Below, one piece after another: positions 7,938 to 15,428 of a stretch of DNA of 31,340 bases. Each line of letters opens with the position of its first letter. Within the stretch, counting starts at the first letter, position 1. The stretch comes from JAOACQ01 sp049968515 (GTDB taxonomy: Bacteria > Spirochaetota > Brevinematia > Brevinematales > JAOACQ01): the NCBI GenBank assembly GCA_049968515.1, contig JBMFQR010000021.1:1-31340 (forward strand), given 5' to 3'. Under the pieces are notes generated by a model, which ran no database searches, was not told the origin of the DNA, and worked only from the letters and a program-made list of their open reading frames with translations. Both the position numbers and the translations under genes were made by a program.

Positions 7938-9095
7938 TTATTTTGATTCTATTAGCTTGGACATTCCAATGGTTCTTAACGCATTAACAAGTGTCATTAC
8001 ATCTTCCTCTGTGTTGAAATACCCAAAGCTAACTCTCAATGTTCCAGAAGGAAAGGTTCCTAAATGTTTGTGAAGCAGAGGTGCACAGTGAAGCCCGCTT
8101 CTTACTGCAATATCAAACTCTGTATCAAGAATGGTTGCAACATCTAATGGTGAATAATCTTTAAAAGTAAGGCTTACAATTGCTGGAGAATTATCATCTT
8201 TTGAAGTAAAAATTTTTATTTCCTCAAGCATTGAGATTTCTTTAAGAAAAAGGCTTTTGAGCTGATTTTCTTTTCTATGGATTTCATTCAGGCCGGTTTT
8301 CTTGATAAAATCAATGCCTGCATTAAGGCCAAAAACACCGGAGGTATTGAGTGTCCCTGCCTCAAGCAAATCAGGAAGATTCTCAGGTTGATATGGATTT
8401 TCTGAGTCGTATCCACTTCCACCTGCCCTCAGAGGCTTTATTTTAATACGCGGAGAGATTAGCAACAAACCAATTCCAGTCGGACCATACAGAGACTTAT
8501 GTCCAGAAGCAGCAATAATATCAATCTTCATTCTTTTCTGATCTACCGGAATAACTCCTGCACTCTGGGAAGCATCAACAAGAAGGTAAGCGTCCGAGTT
8601 TTCTTTTATGATGTGTCCCAATCTTTCGATGTCTTGTGTATAACCGGTAACGTTTGAGGAGTGGTTAACGATTACCATTTTTGTCCTTTCGCTTAAAGAG
8701 TTTTTAAGGCTCTCTATGGGGATTTTTTCATCTTCCGGGATGAGGTATTTTACCTTTATACCTTTTTCATCCTTTAGGTAGTTAAGAGGTCTTAATACAG
8801 AATTATGTTCGAGTATTGTTGTTATTACCTCATCATTTTCCTCAAGAATGCCTCTTATTGCAATGTTAAGAGAATCAGTTGCATTGTAGGTAAAGACTAC
8901 ATATTCCCGGCCATAGCCATTAAAAAAGTCTGAAATATTCTGTCTTGTTTCTTCGATCAGCTGTCCTGTTCTAATGGAAAGCTTATAATCCCCACGATGA
9001 GGATTTACGCCAAAACTTTTGTAAAGTTCGGACATTCTTTCATAGACTTCAGCCGGTTTAGGAAATGTTGTGGCTGAGTTGTCCAGATATATCAT
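7938..9095 (-). CDS. Cysteine desulfurase family protein (SufS/NifS-like, class V aminotransferase)
   Basis: 385 residues, PLP-dependent. K200 in ASGHKSLYGPTG is the PLP-binding lysine. C337 in RSGLHCAPLLHKHLG is the catalytic, sulfur-carrying cysteine, and the C-terminal FPSGTLRVSFGYFNTEEDV block is characteristic of the stand-alone cysteine desulfurase family typified by E. faecalis EF2568. It should convert cysteine to alanine and hand persulfide sulfur to Fe-S clusters or other acceptors. It is the last gene of the ilvB-ilvN unit: its ATG is nine bases after the ilvN stop with AAGGA five to six bases upstream. Its link to branched-chain synthesis could be sulfur supply for the Fe-S enzymes IlvD and LeuC, but those genes are not in the window, so this is inference. 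Confidence 0.9.
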   Translation of the reverse strand: MIYLDNSATTFPKPAEVYERMSELYKSFGVNPHRGDYKLSIRTGQLIEETRQNISDFFNGYGREYVVFTYNATDSLNIAIRGILEENDEVITTILEHNSVLRPLNYLKDEKGIKVKYLIPEDEKIPIESLKNSLSERTKMVIVNHSSNVTGYTQDIERLGHIIKENSDAYLLVDASQSAGVIPVDQKRMKIDIIAASGHKSLYGPTGIGLLLISPRIKIKPLRAGGSGYDSENPYQPENLPDLLEAGTLNTSGVFGLNAGIDFIKKTGLNEIHRKENQLKSLFLKEISMLEEIKIFTSKDDNSPAIVSLTFKDYSPLDVATILDTEFDIAVRSGLHCAPLLHKHLGTFPSGTLRVSFGYFNTEEDVMTLVNALRTIGMSKLIESK

Positions 9096-9104
9096 TTTTT
9101 CCTT

Positions 9105-9578
9105 TTATCCCCTGACTATGGCAACCTTTCCAGTCCTTGCCATTTCTAATATACCATAATTTTTCAATAAACCCACAACCGCATCGATCTTTTTTGAATC
9201 CCCTGTTACCTCAACTGTAATGGTATCTGGAGAAATGTCTACAATCTTACCTTTAAAAACATCGGCTATTTCTATAATCTCTCTTCTTCGTTGCGAGTCT
9301 ATTGAAACCTTCACCAGAGCCAGTTCTCTGGATACATAGTCAAGAAATGTCACATCCTTTACTTTTATAACTTCAATTAGCTTGTTCAATTGTTTCTTAA
9401 CCTGATCGAGTATTTTTTCATCCCCTTCCACTACAATGGTCATAACGGAGATAGTTGGATCTTCAGTCTCTGCAACAGAGAGACTCGAAATGTTAAAACC
9501 CCTTGCCGAAAAAAGCCCTGCGATTCTGGCTAAAACACCAAAATGATTCTCAACCTGTACCGATAATGTATATTTCAT
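9105..9578 (-). CDS. ilvN: Acetolactate synthase, small regulatory subunit
   Basis: 157 residues, the normal length for the regulatory subunit. An N-terminal ACT domain (residues 1-75: YTLSVQVENHFGVLARIAGLFSARGFNISSL in part) carries the allosteric valine-binding fold; residues 80-157 form the small-subunit C-terminal domain that activates IlvB. The complex makes acetolactate or acetohydroxybutyrate in the cytoplasm for valine, leucine and isoleucine synthesis, with end-product inhibition through this subunit. Its ATG overlaps the ilvB stop by one base (TAATG), implying coupled, near-stoichiometric translation. The name ilvH would serve equally well, since isozyme assignment is not possible from sequence. 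Confidence 0.95.
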   Translation of the reverse strand: MKYTLSVQVENHFGVLARIAGLFSARGFNISSLSVAETEDPTISVMTIVVEGDEKILDQVKKQLNKLIEVIKVKDVTFLDYVSRELALVKVSIDSQRRREIIEIADVFKGKIVDISPDTITVEVTGDSKKIDAVVGLLKNYGILEMARTGKVAIVRG

Positions 9579-11290
9579 TATGCTAACCCTCCTATCATTT
9601 GTGTCAAATTTGCCCCGGCTGGAACCATAGGGAATACATTTTCCTCTTTTTCTATCCAGACATCAAGAAGAGCAGGTCCATCGTATTCAATCATTTCCTT
9701 TAATGCTTTTTCGAGTTCTTCGTTCTTTGTAACTCTTTTTCCCCAGAAACCATATGCGTCGGCAATCTTTAAAAAATCAGGATAGTATGCACACATTTCA
9801 CCCCTTTCATTTGTTTTAGCAAGACACACTCCGGAATATCTTTTGTTGTAAAACAATTCCTGCCATTGTCTTACCATCCCAAGATAAGAATTATTCATCA
9901 CAACAATCTTAATCTTAATGTCATGGCATATTGCAGTTGCAAGCTCCTGAATATTCATTTGTAAAGAACCATCTCCTGCAACTGTAATAACAACTTTGTC
10001 CGGATATCCCACCTTTGCACCAATTGAAGCGGGAAGTCCATAGCCCATTGTTCCGAGACCACCAGATGTCAATAATGTACGTGGATGTTTAAAGGTGTAA
10101 TATTGAGCAACCCACATCTGATGCTGTCCAACTTCAGTCGATATTATTGCATTACCTTTCGTTATTTCAAATAGCTTTTCAATGACAAATTGAGGCTTGA
10201 CAAACTCTGAATCCTTTTTATAGGTTAAAGGATAATTTCTTTTCCATTCCTCAATCTGCGAAAGCCATTCTTTTATTTTCAAAGGTTTTGCATCCTTTAG
10301 TAACTCTACCAAAACCTCCTTCACATCCCCCACTATAGGGACATCAACAACAACGTTTTTACTGATTGAGGATGGGTCTATGTCTACGTGTATTATCTTT
10401 GCCTCCGGCGCAAACTCATCAAGCTTTCCTGTTACCCTATCATCAAACCTTGCCCCTATGGCAATAATAAGATCAGAGTTATGCAGTGCATAATTAGCAA
10501 AGACTGTCCCGTGCATTCCCGGCATCCCCAGATACAGCGGGTCATCATAGTCTGCAGGATAAGCCCCGAGTCCCATAAGAGTTGATGTAACAGGAATGCC
10601 TGTTTTTCTCACAAATTCTGTAAGCTCCTGTGAGGCATTGCCTAAAATAACTCCTCCTCCATAGTATATAATTGGCTTTTTAGCCTTGCTCATTAATTCA
10701 AGCGCCTTTTTAACCTGACCTGTATGCACCTTAACCCTGGGTTTATAGCCTCTCAACTCAACCTTTTCTGGATAGTTAAACTCAGCCTTTGAGGTCAGAA
10801 CATCCTTGGGCAAATCCACCAGCACAGGGCCGGGTCTGCCGGTTCTTGCGATATAAAATGCCTCTTTTATTATCCTTGCAAGGTCATTAACATCCTTAAC
10901 CAGAAAGTTGTGTTTTGTAATTGGTCTTGTAATTCCAGTGATATCTGCCTCCTGAAAGGCATCACTGCCAATCATTGATGTAGAAACCTGTCCTGTGAGT
11001 GCCACAATTGGTATGGAATCCATATTTGCAGTGGCTATACCAGTTACGAGATTTGTTGCACCTGGCCCGCTGGTAGCAAGGCAGACTCCAACCTTACCAG
11101 TTGCACGTGAATATCCATCGGCAGCATGTGCTGCTCCCTGTTCGTGTCTTACATGTACTAACTTTATATCTTTTTCTTCATATAATACATCAAAAATAGG
11201 GATAACTGCACCACCCGGATAGCCAAAAATAGTATCAACACCTTCCTTTTTAAGGCTTTCAATTAGAATACGTGCACCAGTCATCAACAC
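9578..11290 (-). CDS. ilvB: Acetolactate synthase, large catalytic subunit
   Basis: 570 residues, full length for a ThDP-dependent acetohydroxyacid synthase. The N-terminal domain has RHEQGAAHAADGYSRATG with the catalytic glutamate that activates thiamine diphosphate. The C-terminal domain has the GDGSLQMN...NNSYLG motif for Mg-ThDP. The enzyme condenses two pyruvates, or pyruvate with 2-ketobutyrate, with IlvN as regulator. The GTG at 11290 lies six bases after AGGAGG. An ATG at 11284 overlaps the stop of a possible leader peptide (TGATG) and is the main alternative. The 110-base leader upstream has a hairpin that suggests attenuation or translational control. Confidence 0.95.
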   Translation of the reverse strand: MLMTGARILIESLKKEGVDTIFGYPGGAVIPIFDVLYEEKDIKLVHVRHEQGAAHAADGYSRATGKVGVCLATSGPGATNLVTGIATANMDSIPIVALTGQVSTSMIGSDAFQEADITGITRPITKHNFLVKDVNDLARIIKEAFYIARTGRPGPVLVDLPKDVLTSKAEFNYPEKVELRGYKPRVKVHTGQVKKALELMSKAKKPIIYYGGGVILGNASQELTEFVRKTGIPVTSTLMGLGAYPADYDDPLYLGMPGMHGTVFANYALHNSDLIIAIGARFDDRVTGKLDEFAPEAKIIHVDIDPSSISKNVVVDVPIVGDVKEVLVELLKDAKPLKIKEWLSQIEEWKRNYPLTYKKDSEFVKPQFVIEKLFEITKGNAIISTEVGQHQMWVAQYYTFKHPRTLLTSGGLGTMGYGLPASIGAKVGYPDKVVITVAGDGSLQMNIQELATAICHDIKIKIVVMNNSYLGMVRQWQELFYNKRYSGVCLAKTNERGEMCAYYPDFLKIADAYGFWGKRVTKNEELEKALKEMIEYDGPALLDVWIEKEENVFPMVPAGANLTQMIGGLA

Positions 11291-11367
11291 TTTATTCCTC
11301 CTAAAATTATTTTGTAGCTACATAAATACAAGCACAGGAAGATAAATAATTGTGTAAAAGCCCTCAT
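11284..11367 (-). CDS. Possible ilvB leader peptide (27 aa)
   Basis: A 27-residue open frame within the ilvB leader, hydrophobic and rich in branched-chain residues (5 Leu, 4 Ile; starts MRAFTQLFIFLCLYL). An AGGAAG lies almost against its ATG. Both the AGGAAG and the first two bases of the ATG are inside the 9-bp leader hairpin. Its TGA overlaps the in-frame ilvB ATG at 11284 (TGATG). It might be a sensor of branched-chain tRNA charging or a coupling element; it may also be chance, since spacing from the ribosome site is short. Confidence 0.3.
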   Translation of the reverse strand: MRAFTQLFIFLCLYLCSYKIILGGIKC

Positions 11368-11374
11368 CTTCCTG
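11335..11374 (-). promoter_or_regulatory. Hairpin in the ilvB leader
   Basis: A perfect 9-bp inverted repeat (11335-11343 and 11366-11374, loop 22 nt) lies in the untranslated leader. The 5' arm on the minus strand holds an AGGAAG and the start of a small open frame. No T-run follows, so it is not a simple terminator. I see no T-box consensus. Confidence 0.45.
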
Positions 11375-11399
11375 AAACCTTGTAAGAGATTAGAATATT

Positions 11400-11428
11400 A
11401 GTATGAAATAATATTGAAAAAAAATCAA
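11400..11428 (-). promoter_or_regulatory. Probable ilvBN operon promoter
   Basis: On the minus strand TTGATT (11423-11428) and CATACT (11400-11405) are 17 bases apart. Transcription would begin near 11393 and give a leader of about 100 bases before ilvB. It lies back-to-back with the rplM promoter, separated by nine bases. Confidence 0.4.
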
Positions 11429-11437
11429 CTCTTTTTC

Positions 11438-11466
11438 TTGACACCTTCAAGCAGGACTGATATAAT
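11438..11466 (+). promoter_or_regulatory. All-consensus promoter of the rplM-rpsI operon
   Basis: TTGACA (11438-11443), exactly 17 bases, TATAAT (11461-11466), with an extended TG one base before the -10 box. This is a complete sigma70 consensus and fits the high demand for ribosomal protein mRNA. The leader before rplM would be only about 22 bases. Confidence 0.9.
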
Positions 11467-11494
11467 ATTAGGGAATTTTTTTTAGGTGGGGAAA

Positions 11495-11923
11495 ATGAAG
11501 ACTATTGTTCCGAAAAATTCAGAAGTTAAAAGAGAATGGTTTCTTATCGATGCCAAAGGTAAGCCACTTGGTAGGCTTGCCTCTGCAATAGCAAAGATTC
11601 TTATGGGTAAGAATAAGCCAACCTACACACCATTTCTTTTGACAGGAGATTATGTGGTCGTGATAAATGCAAAGGATGTAATACTTACAGGGCGAAAAGA
11701 GAAGACAAAGATTTACTATCATTATTCAGGTTATGTTGGTGGAATGAAAGAAACCCCCTTCAAAAAGATGATAGAGAAACATCCCTGTTTTCCTATTGAA
11801 AAGGCTGTAAAGGGGATGCTTCCCAAGAACAGGCTTGCAAAGAAAATGTTGAAGAGTCTTTTTGTGTTTCCAGGGGAAAATCATAATTTTGCCAGTAAGC
11901 CTTTAAAGAAAATAGAGCTTTAA
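11495..11923 (+). CDS. rplM: 50S ribosomal protein L13 (uL13)
   Basis: 142 residues, the standard length for L13, an early-assembling 50S protein. The family core is clear: REWFLIDAKGKPLGRLAS at the N-terminus, GDYVVVINAKDVILTGRKEK in the middle and KAVKGMLPKNRLAKKML near the C-terminus. The ATG at 11495 was chosen over a GTG at 11486: it gives the normal L13 N-terminus and has AGGTGG five bases upstream, whereas the GTG lies within that ribosome site. It is followed after 15 bases by rpsI, the conserved L13-S9 operon of most bacteria. Confidence 0.97.
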   Translation: MKTIVPKNSEVKREWFLIDAKGKPLGRLASAIAKILMGKNKPTYTPFLLTGDYVVVINAKDVILTGRKEKTKIYYHYSGYVGGMKETPFKKMIEKHPCFPIEKAVKGMLPKNRLAKKMLKSLFVFPGENHNFASKPLKKIEL

Positions 11924-11938
11924 TCAGGAGAGTAAAGT

Positions 11939-12328
11939 ATGACAAAAATATATGCAACTGGTAGAAGAAAGACGAGTGTCGCAAGGGTCTTTTTGATTCC
12001 GAGTGGGAAAGGTAAGATTTTAATAAATGGTAAGGACATAGAGAAATATTTTCCTGCAAATTATGTTAATACAGTGAAAGAACCTCTCGTAATTACAGAA
12101 ACTTTAAGCAAATATGATGTGTATGCCACTGTAAAGGGAGGAGGACTTACCGGTCAGGCAGAAGCTTTAAGACATGGTATTTCGAGATGTATTGATCAGA
12201 TTGACAGAGAAAGATATCATAAGATATTGAAGAGTAAAGGTTTCCTCACAAGAGACCCTCGAATGGTTCAGAGAAAGCACTTCGGTTTAAAGAAGGCAAG
12301 AAAAGCGCCTCAGTACTCAAAGAGATAA
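11939..12328 (+). CDS. rpsI: 30S ribosomal protein S9 (uS9)
   Basis: 129 residues, full length. The N-terminal YATGRRKTSVARVFL block, central GGGLTGQAEALRHGISR and the basic C-terminal tail ending KARKAPQYSKR are the S9 hallmarks; the terminal Lys-Arg reaches the P-site tRNA in the 30S subunit. AGGAG lies eight bases before the ATG. A strong terminator starts six bases after the stop, so the operon is the two genes only. Confidence 0.98.
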   Translation: MTKIYATGRRKTSVARVFLIPSGKGKILINGKDIEKYFPANYVNTVKEPLVITETLSKYDVYATVKGGGLTGQAEALRHGISRCIDQIDRERYHKILKSKGFLTRDPRMVQRKHFGLKKARKAPQYSKR

Positions 12329-12334
12329 TCATAC

Positions 12335-12364
12335 AAAGGCTGTCTACAAGGCAGCCTTTTTTTG
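12335..12364 (+). terminator. Terminator of the rplM-rpsI operon
   Basis: A stem of AAAGGCTGTC (12335-12344) with GGCAGCCTTT (12350-12359), ten pairs including one U-G, has a five-base loop and runs into a seven-T tract. It directly follows rpsI and separates it from folE2. Confidence 0.9.
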
Positions 12365-12406
12365 TATAAAAATTTTATAGCGGTTGATAAAGGAAAAGTA
12401 AATTTT

Positions 12407-13177
12407 ATGAGAGATGTGCAGAATGAAAAAGACTTAAGGAATATTCCCATAAATAAAGTAGGTGTAAACAATGTCAAATATCCCATAAGTGTGATTGATA
12501 GAAGCGGAGCAATCCAGCACACTGTAGCTACAATAAATATGTATGTTGATCTGCCGCATCATTATCGTGGAACCCATATGAGCAGATTCCTTGAAGTTAT
12601 AAGCAGACATAGTGTTAATCTGAATTTGCATAATCTTGATGCCATACTGAAGGATATAAAAAAGCTATATGAGTGTGAGGTTGCCCATCTCGAAATTGCA
12701 TTTCCCTACTTTCTTAATAAAAAAGCCCCTGTTTCAAAAATTGAATCGCCTCTTGAGTATGAATGCAAGGTCGAATGCGAACTTGACAATTCTGAAAAGC
12801 TAAAGCTTATTACACAGGTAAAGGTCCCGATTCATACCCTTTGCCCGTGTTCTAAAGAGATAAGTGAGTTTGGTGGACACAATCAAAGGGCTGATGTAAT
12901 TATAAGAATTAAGTCAAGCAAACTTGTATGGTTTGAGGAACTCATAGAGATTGCTGAAAAGAGTGCATCTGCACCTATATTCAGCCTTTTGAAAAGAAGA
13001 GATGAAAAGTTTATTACTGAGACAGCCTACAAAAACCCTAAGTTTGTTGAGGATGTGGCAAGAGATGTGGTACTTCAACTTAGAAATGATAAAAGAATAA
13101 GCTGGTATTCTGTAGAGGTTATAAGTTATGAATCCATCCATAAACATAATGCCTATGCCTGTATTTTAAAGGAATAA
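12407..13177 (+). CDS. folE2: GTP cyclohydrolase FolE2 (type IB)
   Basis: 256 residues. FolE2 converts GTP to dihydroneopterin triphosphate, the first step of folate (and queuosine) synthesis, and replaces the zinc-dependent FolE in many bacteria. The family's conserved blocks are present: RNIPINKVGVNNVKYPI at the N-terminus, RGTHMSRF, HTLCPCSKEIS with C146 as the likely metal ligand, and FGGHNQRA with H158. Unlike the zinc enzyme, FolE2 can use other divalent metals. The ATG at 12407 was preferred to a TTG at 12362 because the latter lies in the rpsI terminator; the AGGA at 12391-12394 is 12 bases away, longer than usual. YaaR follows after four bases. Confidence 0.95.
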   Translation: MRDVQNEKDLRNIPINKVGVNNVKYPISVIDRSGAIQHTVATINMYVDLPHHYRGTHMSRFLEVISRHSVNLNLHNLDAILKDIKKLYECEVAHLEIAFPYFLNKKAPVSKIESPLEYECKVECELDNSEKLKLITQVKVPIHTLCPCSKEISEFGGHNQRADVIIRIKSSKLVWFEELIEIAEKSASAPIFSLLKRRDEKFITETAYKNPKFVEDVARDVVLQLRNDKRISWYSVEVISYESIHKHNAYACILKE

Positions 13178-13181
13178 TTTT

Positions 13182-13649
13182 ATGAGAGTTGAATTTAGAA
13201 ATATATCAGCTAAAATTCCATCAAAAAAGACTGCCCTGAAGAAGGAAAACATTACCTTTTCAGATGTTTTAAAGGCTATGGAAGAAGATGAGACCTTACA
13301 GATTAAAGATGTAGAGATTGAAAATCTAAGTCATGAAGATATTCAGAGTCTTGCAAATCTTATTGAAAAGCTTGGCAATGACCTTTCTGAAAATCCCACA
13401 CTGGAAAATTTATATTCTTATAAAAAGGCTATAAAGTTATTGATGGAAATGTTAAAGAGGAACTTTGAGACAAAAGAAACCATCTCAAGAGTTTCATTTT
13501 CAAAGCAAAAACTCTACAAAACCATCGAGGTAATTGATGAGAATATCTCAAAGATTGGAGAGCTCATCCTTGCACAGGAGAAAAATAGAATTTCCTACCT
13601 CAAGCTTGTAAACAACATAAAAGGTCTTATAGTTGACCTGATATTGTAG
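13182..13649 (+). CDS. YaaR family (DUF327) protein
   Basis: 155 residues, predicted soluble and helical with no signal peptide. The C-terminal two thirds match the DUF327/YaaR pattern: a GNDLSENPTLENLYSYKKAI segment, a KQKLYKTIEVIDENISKIGELIL helix that follows a basic RVSFSK patch, and an ending of the IKGLIVDLIL type. The family occurs in Firmicutes, Thermotogae and Spirochaetes and has no established function. It begins four bases after folE2 with AGGA overlapping the end of that gene, so the two are co-transcribed, though no functional link is known to me. The 68 bases after it hold no clear terminator. Confidence 0.8.
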   Translation: MRVEFRNISAKIPSKKTALKKENITFSDVLKAMEEDETLQIKDVEIENLSHEDIQSLANLIEKLGNDLSENPTLENLYSYKKAIKLLMEMLKRNFETKETISRVSFSKQKLYKTIEVIDENISKIGELILAQEKNRISYLKLVNNIKGLIVDLIL

Positions 13650-13717
13650 AAATTTTTGCTTCATTTTTGTAATTGGGATTTTTACAGAGGGTTAAAAAAT
13701 CTTATCTTATTCCTCAC

Positions 13718-14290
13718 CTATTGTTTGACAAAGACCTCTTCTGGAGTTTCTATAATCTGCAGCCCTTTACCCTTAACAAAGTACAAAATGTAATGTTCAC
13801 TGGCTATCTTTAAGGTGGCCTTGATGACGTTTTCCAGTCTGATCTTTGTCTTTGGATGAACAAAACTTCCATATCCTCCAGTGTAGGTCAAAGAAATATT
13901 TTCTCCAAGTATTATAGGTTTGTTAACTTCAATGCTGGAAGAAAAAACAAGTGGAATGTCGTCAAAAACCCTTTCGTAAAATCTATCTTTAAGGCTGTAA
14001 AGATATATTTCCCCGTCATAGTTTACCCAAAGGGTTAAAGTATAATCGTCCTTTTTCCCATTTATAGAAAAACTGCACCTCCACAAGAGCCAGACACCAC
14101 TTTCAATATCTTCCGAAATCTGGATTGTTTCAAAAAAATCAATCCTGTTTCCTTTATCCGATAAAAGTGAAAAACTATAATTCAGTTTGACTGGGAAAAG
14201 AGAGACATTCGGAAAAGAAATCCCCCATAAATTTACAAAGAAGACTAAAAAAAGGCCAGTAGAAAGAAAAAATTTAACCCTCACTCTCAT
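13718..14290 (-). CDS. Exported protein of unknown function
   Basis: 190 residues with a signal peptide (basic MRVRVK, hydrophobic 7-23, cleavage probably near residue 24-26). The mature part looks all-beta, with alternating polar and aromatic strands (for example VWLLWRCSFSINGK and GEIYLYSLKDRFYERVF). It resembles in outline outer-membrane-associated DUF3108-type beta proteins, but I see no firm motif and do not assign a family. The start overlaps the end of the TPR gene by 17 bases, so it is the third gene of a glgP-TPR unit and its translation is likely coupled. Confidence 0.75.
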   Translation of the reverse strand: MRVRVKFFLSTGLFLVFFVNLWGISFPNVSLFPVKLNYSFSLLSDKGNRIDFFETIQISEDIESGVWLLWRCSFSINGKKDDYTLTLWVNYDGEIYLYSLKDRFYERVFDDIPLVFSSSIEVNKPIILGENISLTYTGGYGSFVHPKTKIRLENVIKATLKIASEHYILYFVKGKGLQIIETPEEVFVKQ

Positions 14291-15407
14291 GATACTCTTC
14301 TATTTCATTTTCTATACTTTCAATGGTAGAACTTGCAAGCTGGGAAGTAAAGTCCTTTCTGTCACTGAAAATTGAAGAATATTTTTCATAAACCTCAAAG
14401 GTCTTCTCTTTCTGACCTGAATGCTCATATATTTTCGCAAGAAGTATAACGATTCTCGGATCATTGGGGAATCGGGTAAGATAGTCCTCGCAAAGCTGTA
14501 TTGCCTTTTCCCAGTCTTTCTTATCCATGCAGATTCTTATAAGACCAATGACAGCATATCGGGAAGGATTTTCATTCATTATCTCTCTATAAATCTTTTC
14601 AGCCTCATCAAACTTAGAAAGCCTTGAGTAGCAATCTGCAAGTCTTGTTGCAATTTTTTCGTTCTTTGGGTCATTATTATAAAGCTTTCTCCAGTACTTT
14701 AATGCATCTCTGTATCTTTTCTTACCTCTAAGTGCGTCGGCAATCCCATAAAGGGCATAAAAATTATTTCTGTCAATTTCCAGTGCCTTCTGATAATAAT
14801 CTATTGCCTTATCAAACTGCTTCCAGTTTCTGTAGATATTCCCCACCATCGTAAGAATATTGATAAACTTTGGATTGATTTCAAGAAGTATCTTCCAGTA
14901 TTCCAGTGCCCTGTTATATTTCTTATGCTTATAATAAAGATCCCCGAGCCCCATCAAGGCAAACTTATTTCTCGGGTTTATGTTTAAAGCCATAAGGTAA
15001 TACTTCTCGGCATTTTCAAAGTCGTTCTTTTTTCTGTAGGCATCTGCAATTCTTGTAATAACAAGATAATCATTTGAATCAAGTTCAAGAAGCTTGAACC
15101 AGTAGGTCAATGCCTTGTCCCAGTCTTTCAATCCTCTGTAACTGTCAGCAAGACCTGAAATTGCTGACTTAAAATCGGCTTTCAGCTTCAAAACCTCTTC
15201 ATAAACAGGGATAGCATCCTCAAAATAAAGCTGTTCTCTCAAAGAATCAGCATATCCAATTTTTGCTTTTACAAGCAGCTCTATGTCTGGATTTTTCTCC
15301 TTTTGTAAATCATTAATTATTTCAGAAAAAAGTCTCTGGCTATCCTCGAACTCCTGTTCTTTTAATAAACTATAAGCCTTTTCAAGCTTTTCACTTAAAT
15401 TTGACAT
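14274..15407 (-). CDS. TPR-repeat protein
   Basis: 377 residues made almost wholly of tandem tetratricopeptide repeats (about nine, from residue 20 to 350), with the W/Y-G-A-F-P pattern visible in units such as DAIPVYEEVLKLKADFKSAI and KAIDYYQKALEIDRNNFYAL. No signal peptide or membrane segment is seen, so it should be a cytoplasmic scaffold or adaptor. The ATG has GGAGG seven bases upstream. It lies 21 bases after glgP and overlaps the following exported protein, so it may belong to glycogen metabolism, although repeat proteins of this kind cannot be assigned a partner from sequence. Confidence 0.88.
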   Translation of the reverse strand: MSNLSEKLEKAYSLLKEQEFEDSQRLFSEIINDLQKEKNPDIELLVKAKIGYADSLREQLYFEDAIPVYEEVLKLKADFKSAISGLADSYRGLKDWDKALTYWFKLLELDSNDYLVITRIADAYRKKNDFENAEKYYLMALNINPRNKFALMGLGDLYYKHKKYNRALEYWKILLEINPKFINILTMVGNIYRNWKQFDKAIDYYQKALEIDRNNFYALYGIADALRGKKRYRDALKYWRKLYNNDPKNEKIATRLADCYSRLSKFDEAEKIYREIMNENPSRYAVIGLIRICMDKKDWEKAIQLCEDYLTRFPNDPRIVILLAKIYEHSGQKEKTFEVYEKYSSIFSDRKDFTSQLASSTIESIENEIEEYHESEG

Positions 15408-15428
15408 TTCATACCTCCAAAAAATTAA

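Noticed and set aside
9578..11290. T-box riboswitch before ilvB
   Set aside because: The leader is short and lacks the conserved AGGGUGG-type sequence and a terminator/antiterminator pair.
12362..12406. TTG start 15 codons upstream for folE2
   Set aside because: It falls inside the rpsI terminator T-tract and has no ribosome site; the ATG at 12407 matches the family N-terminus.
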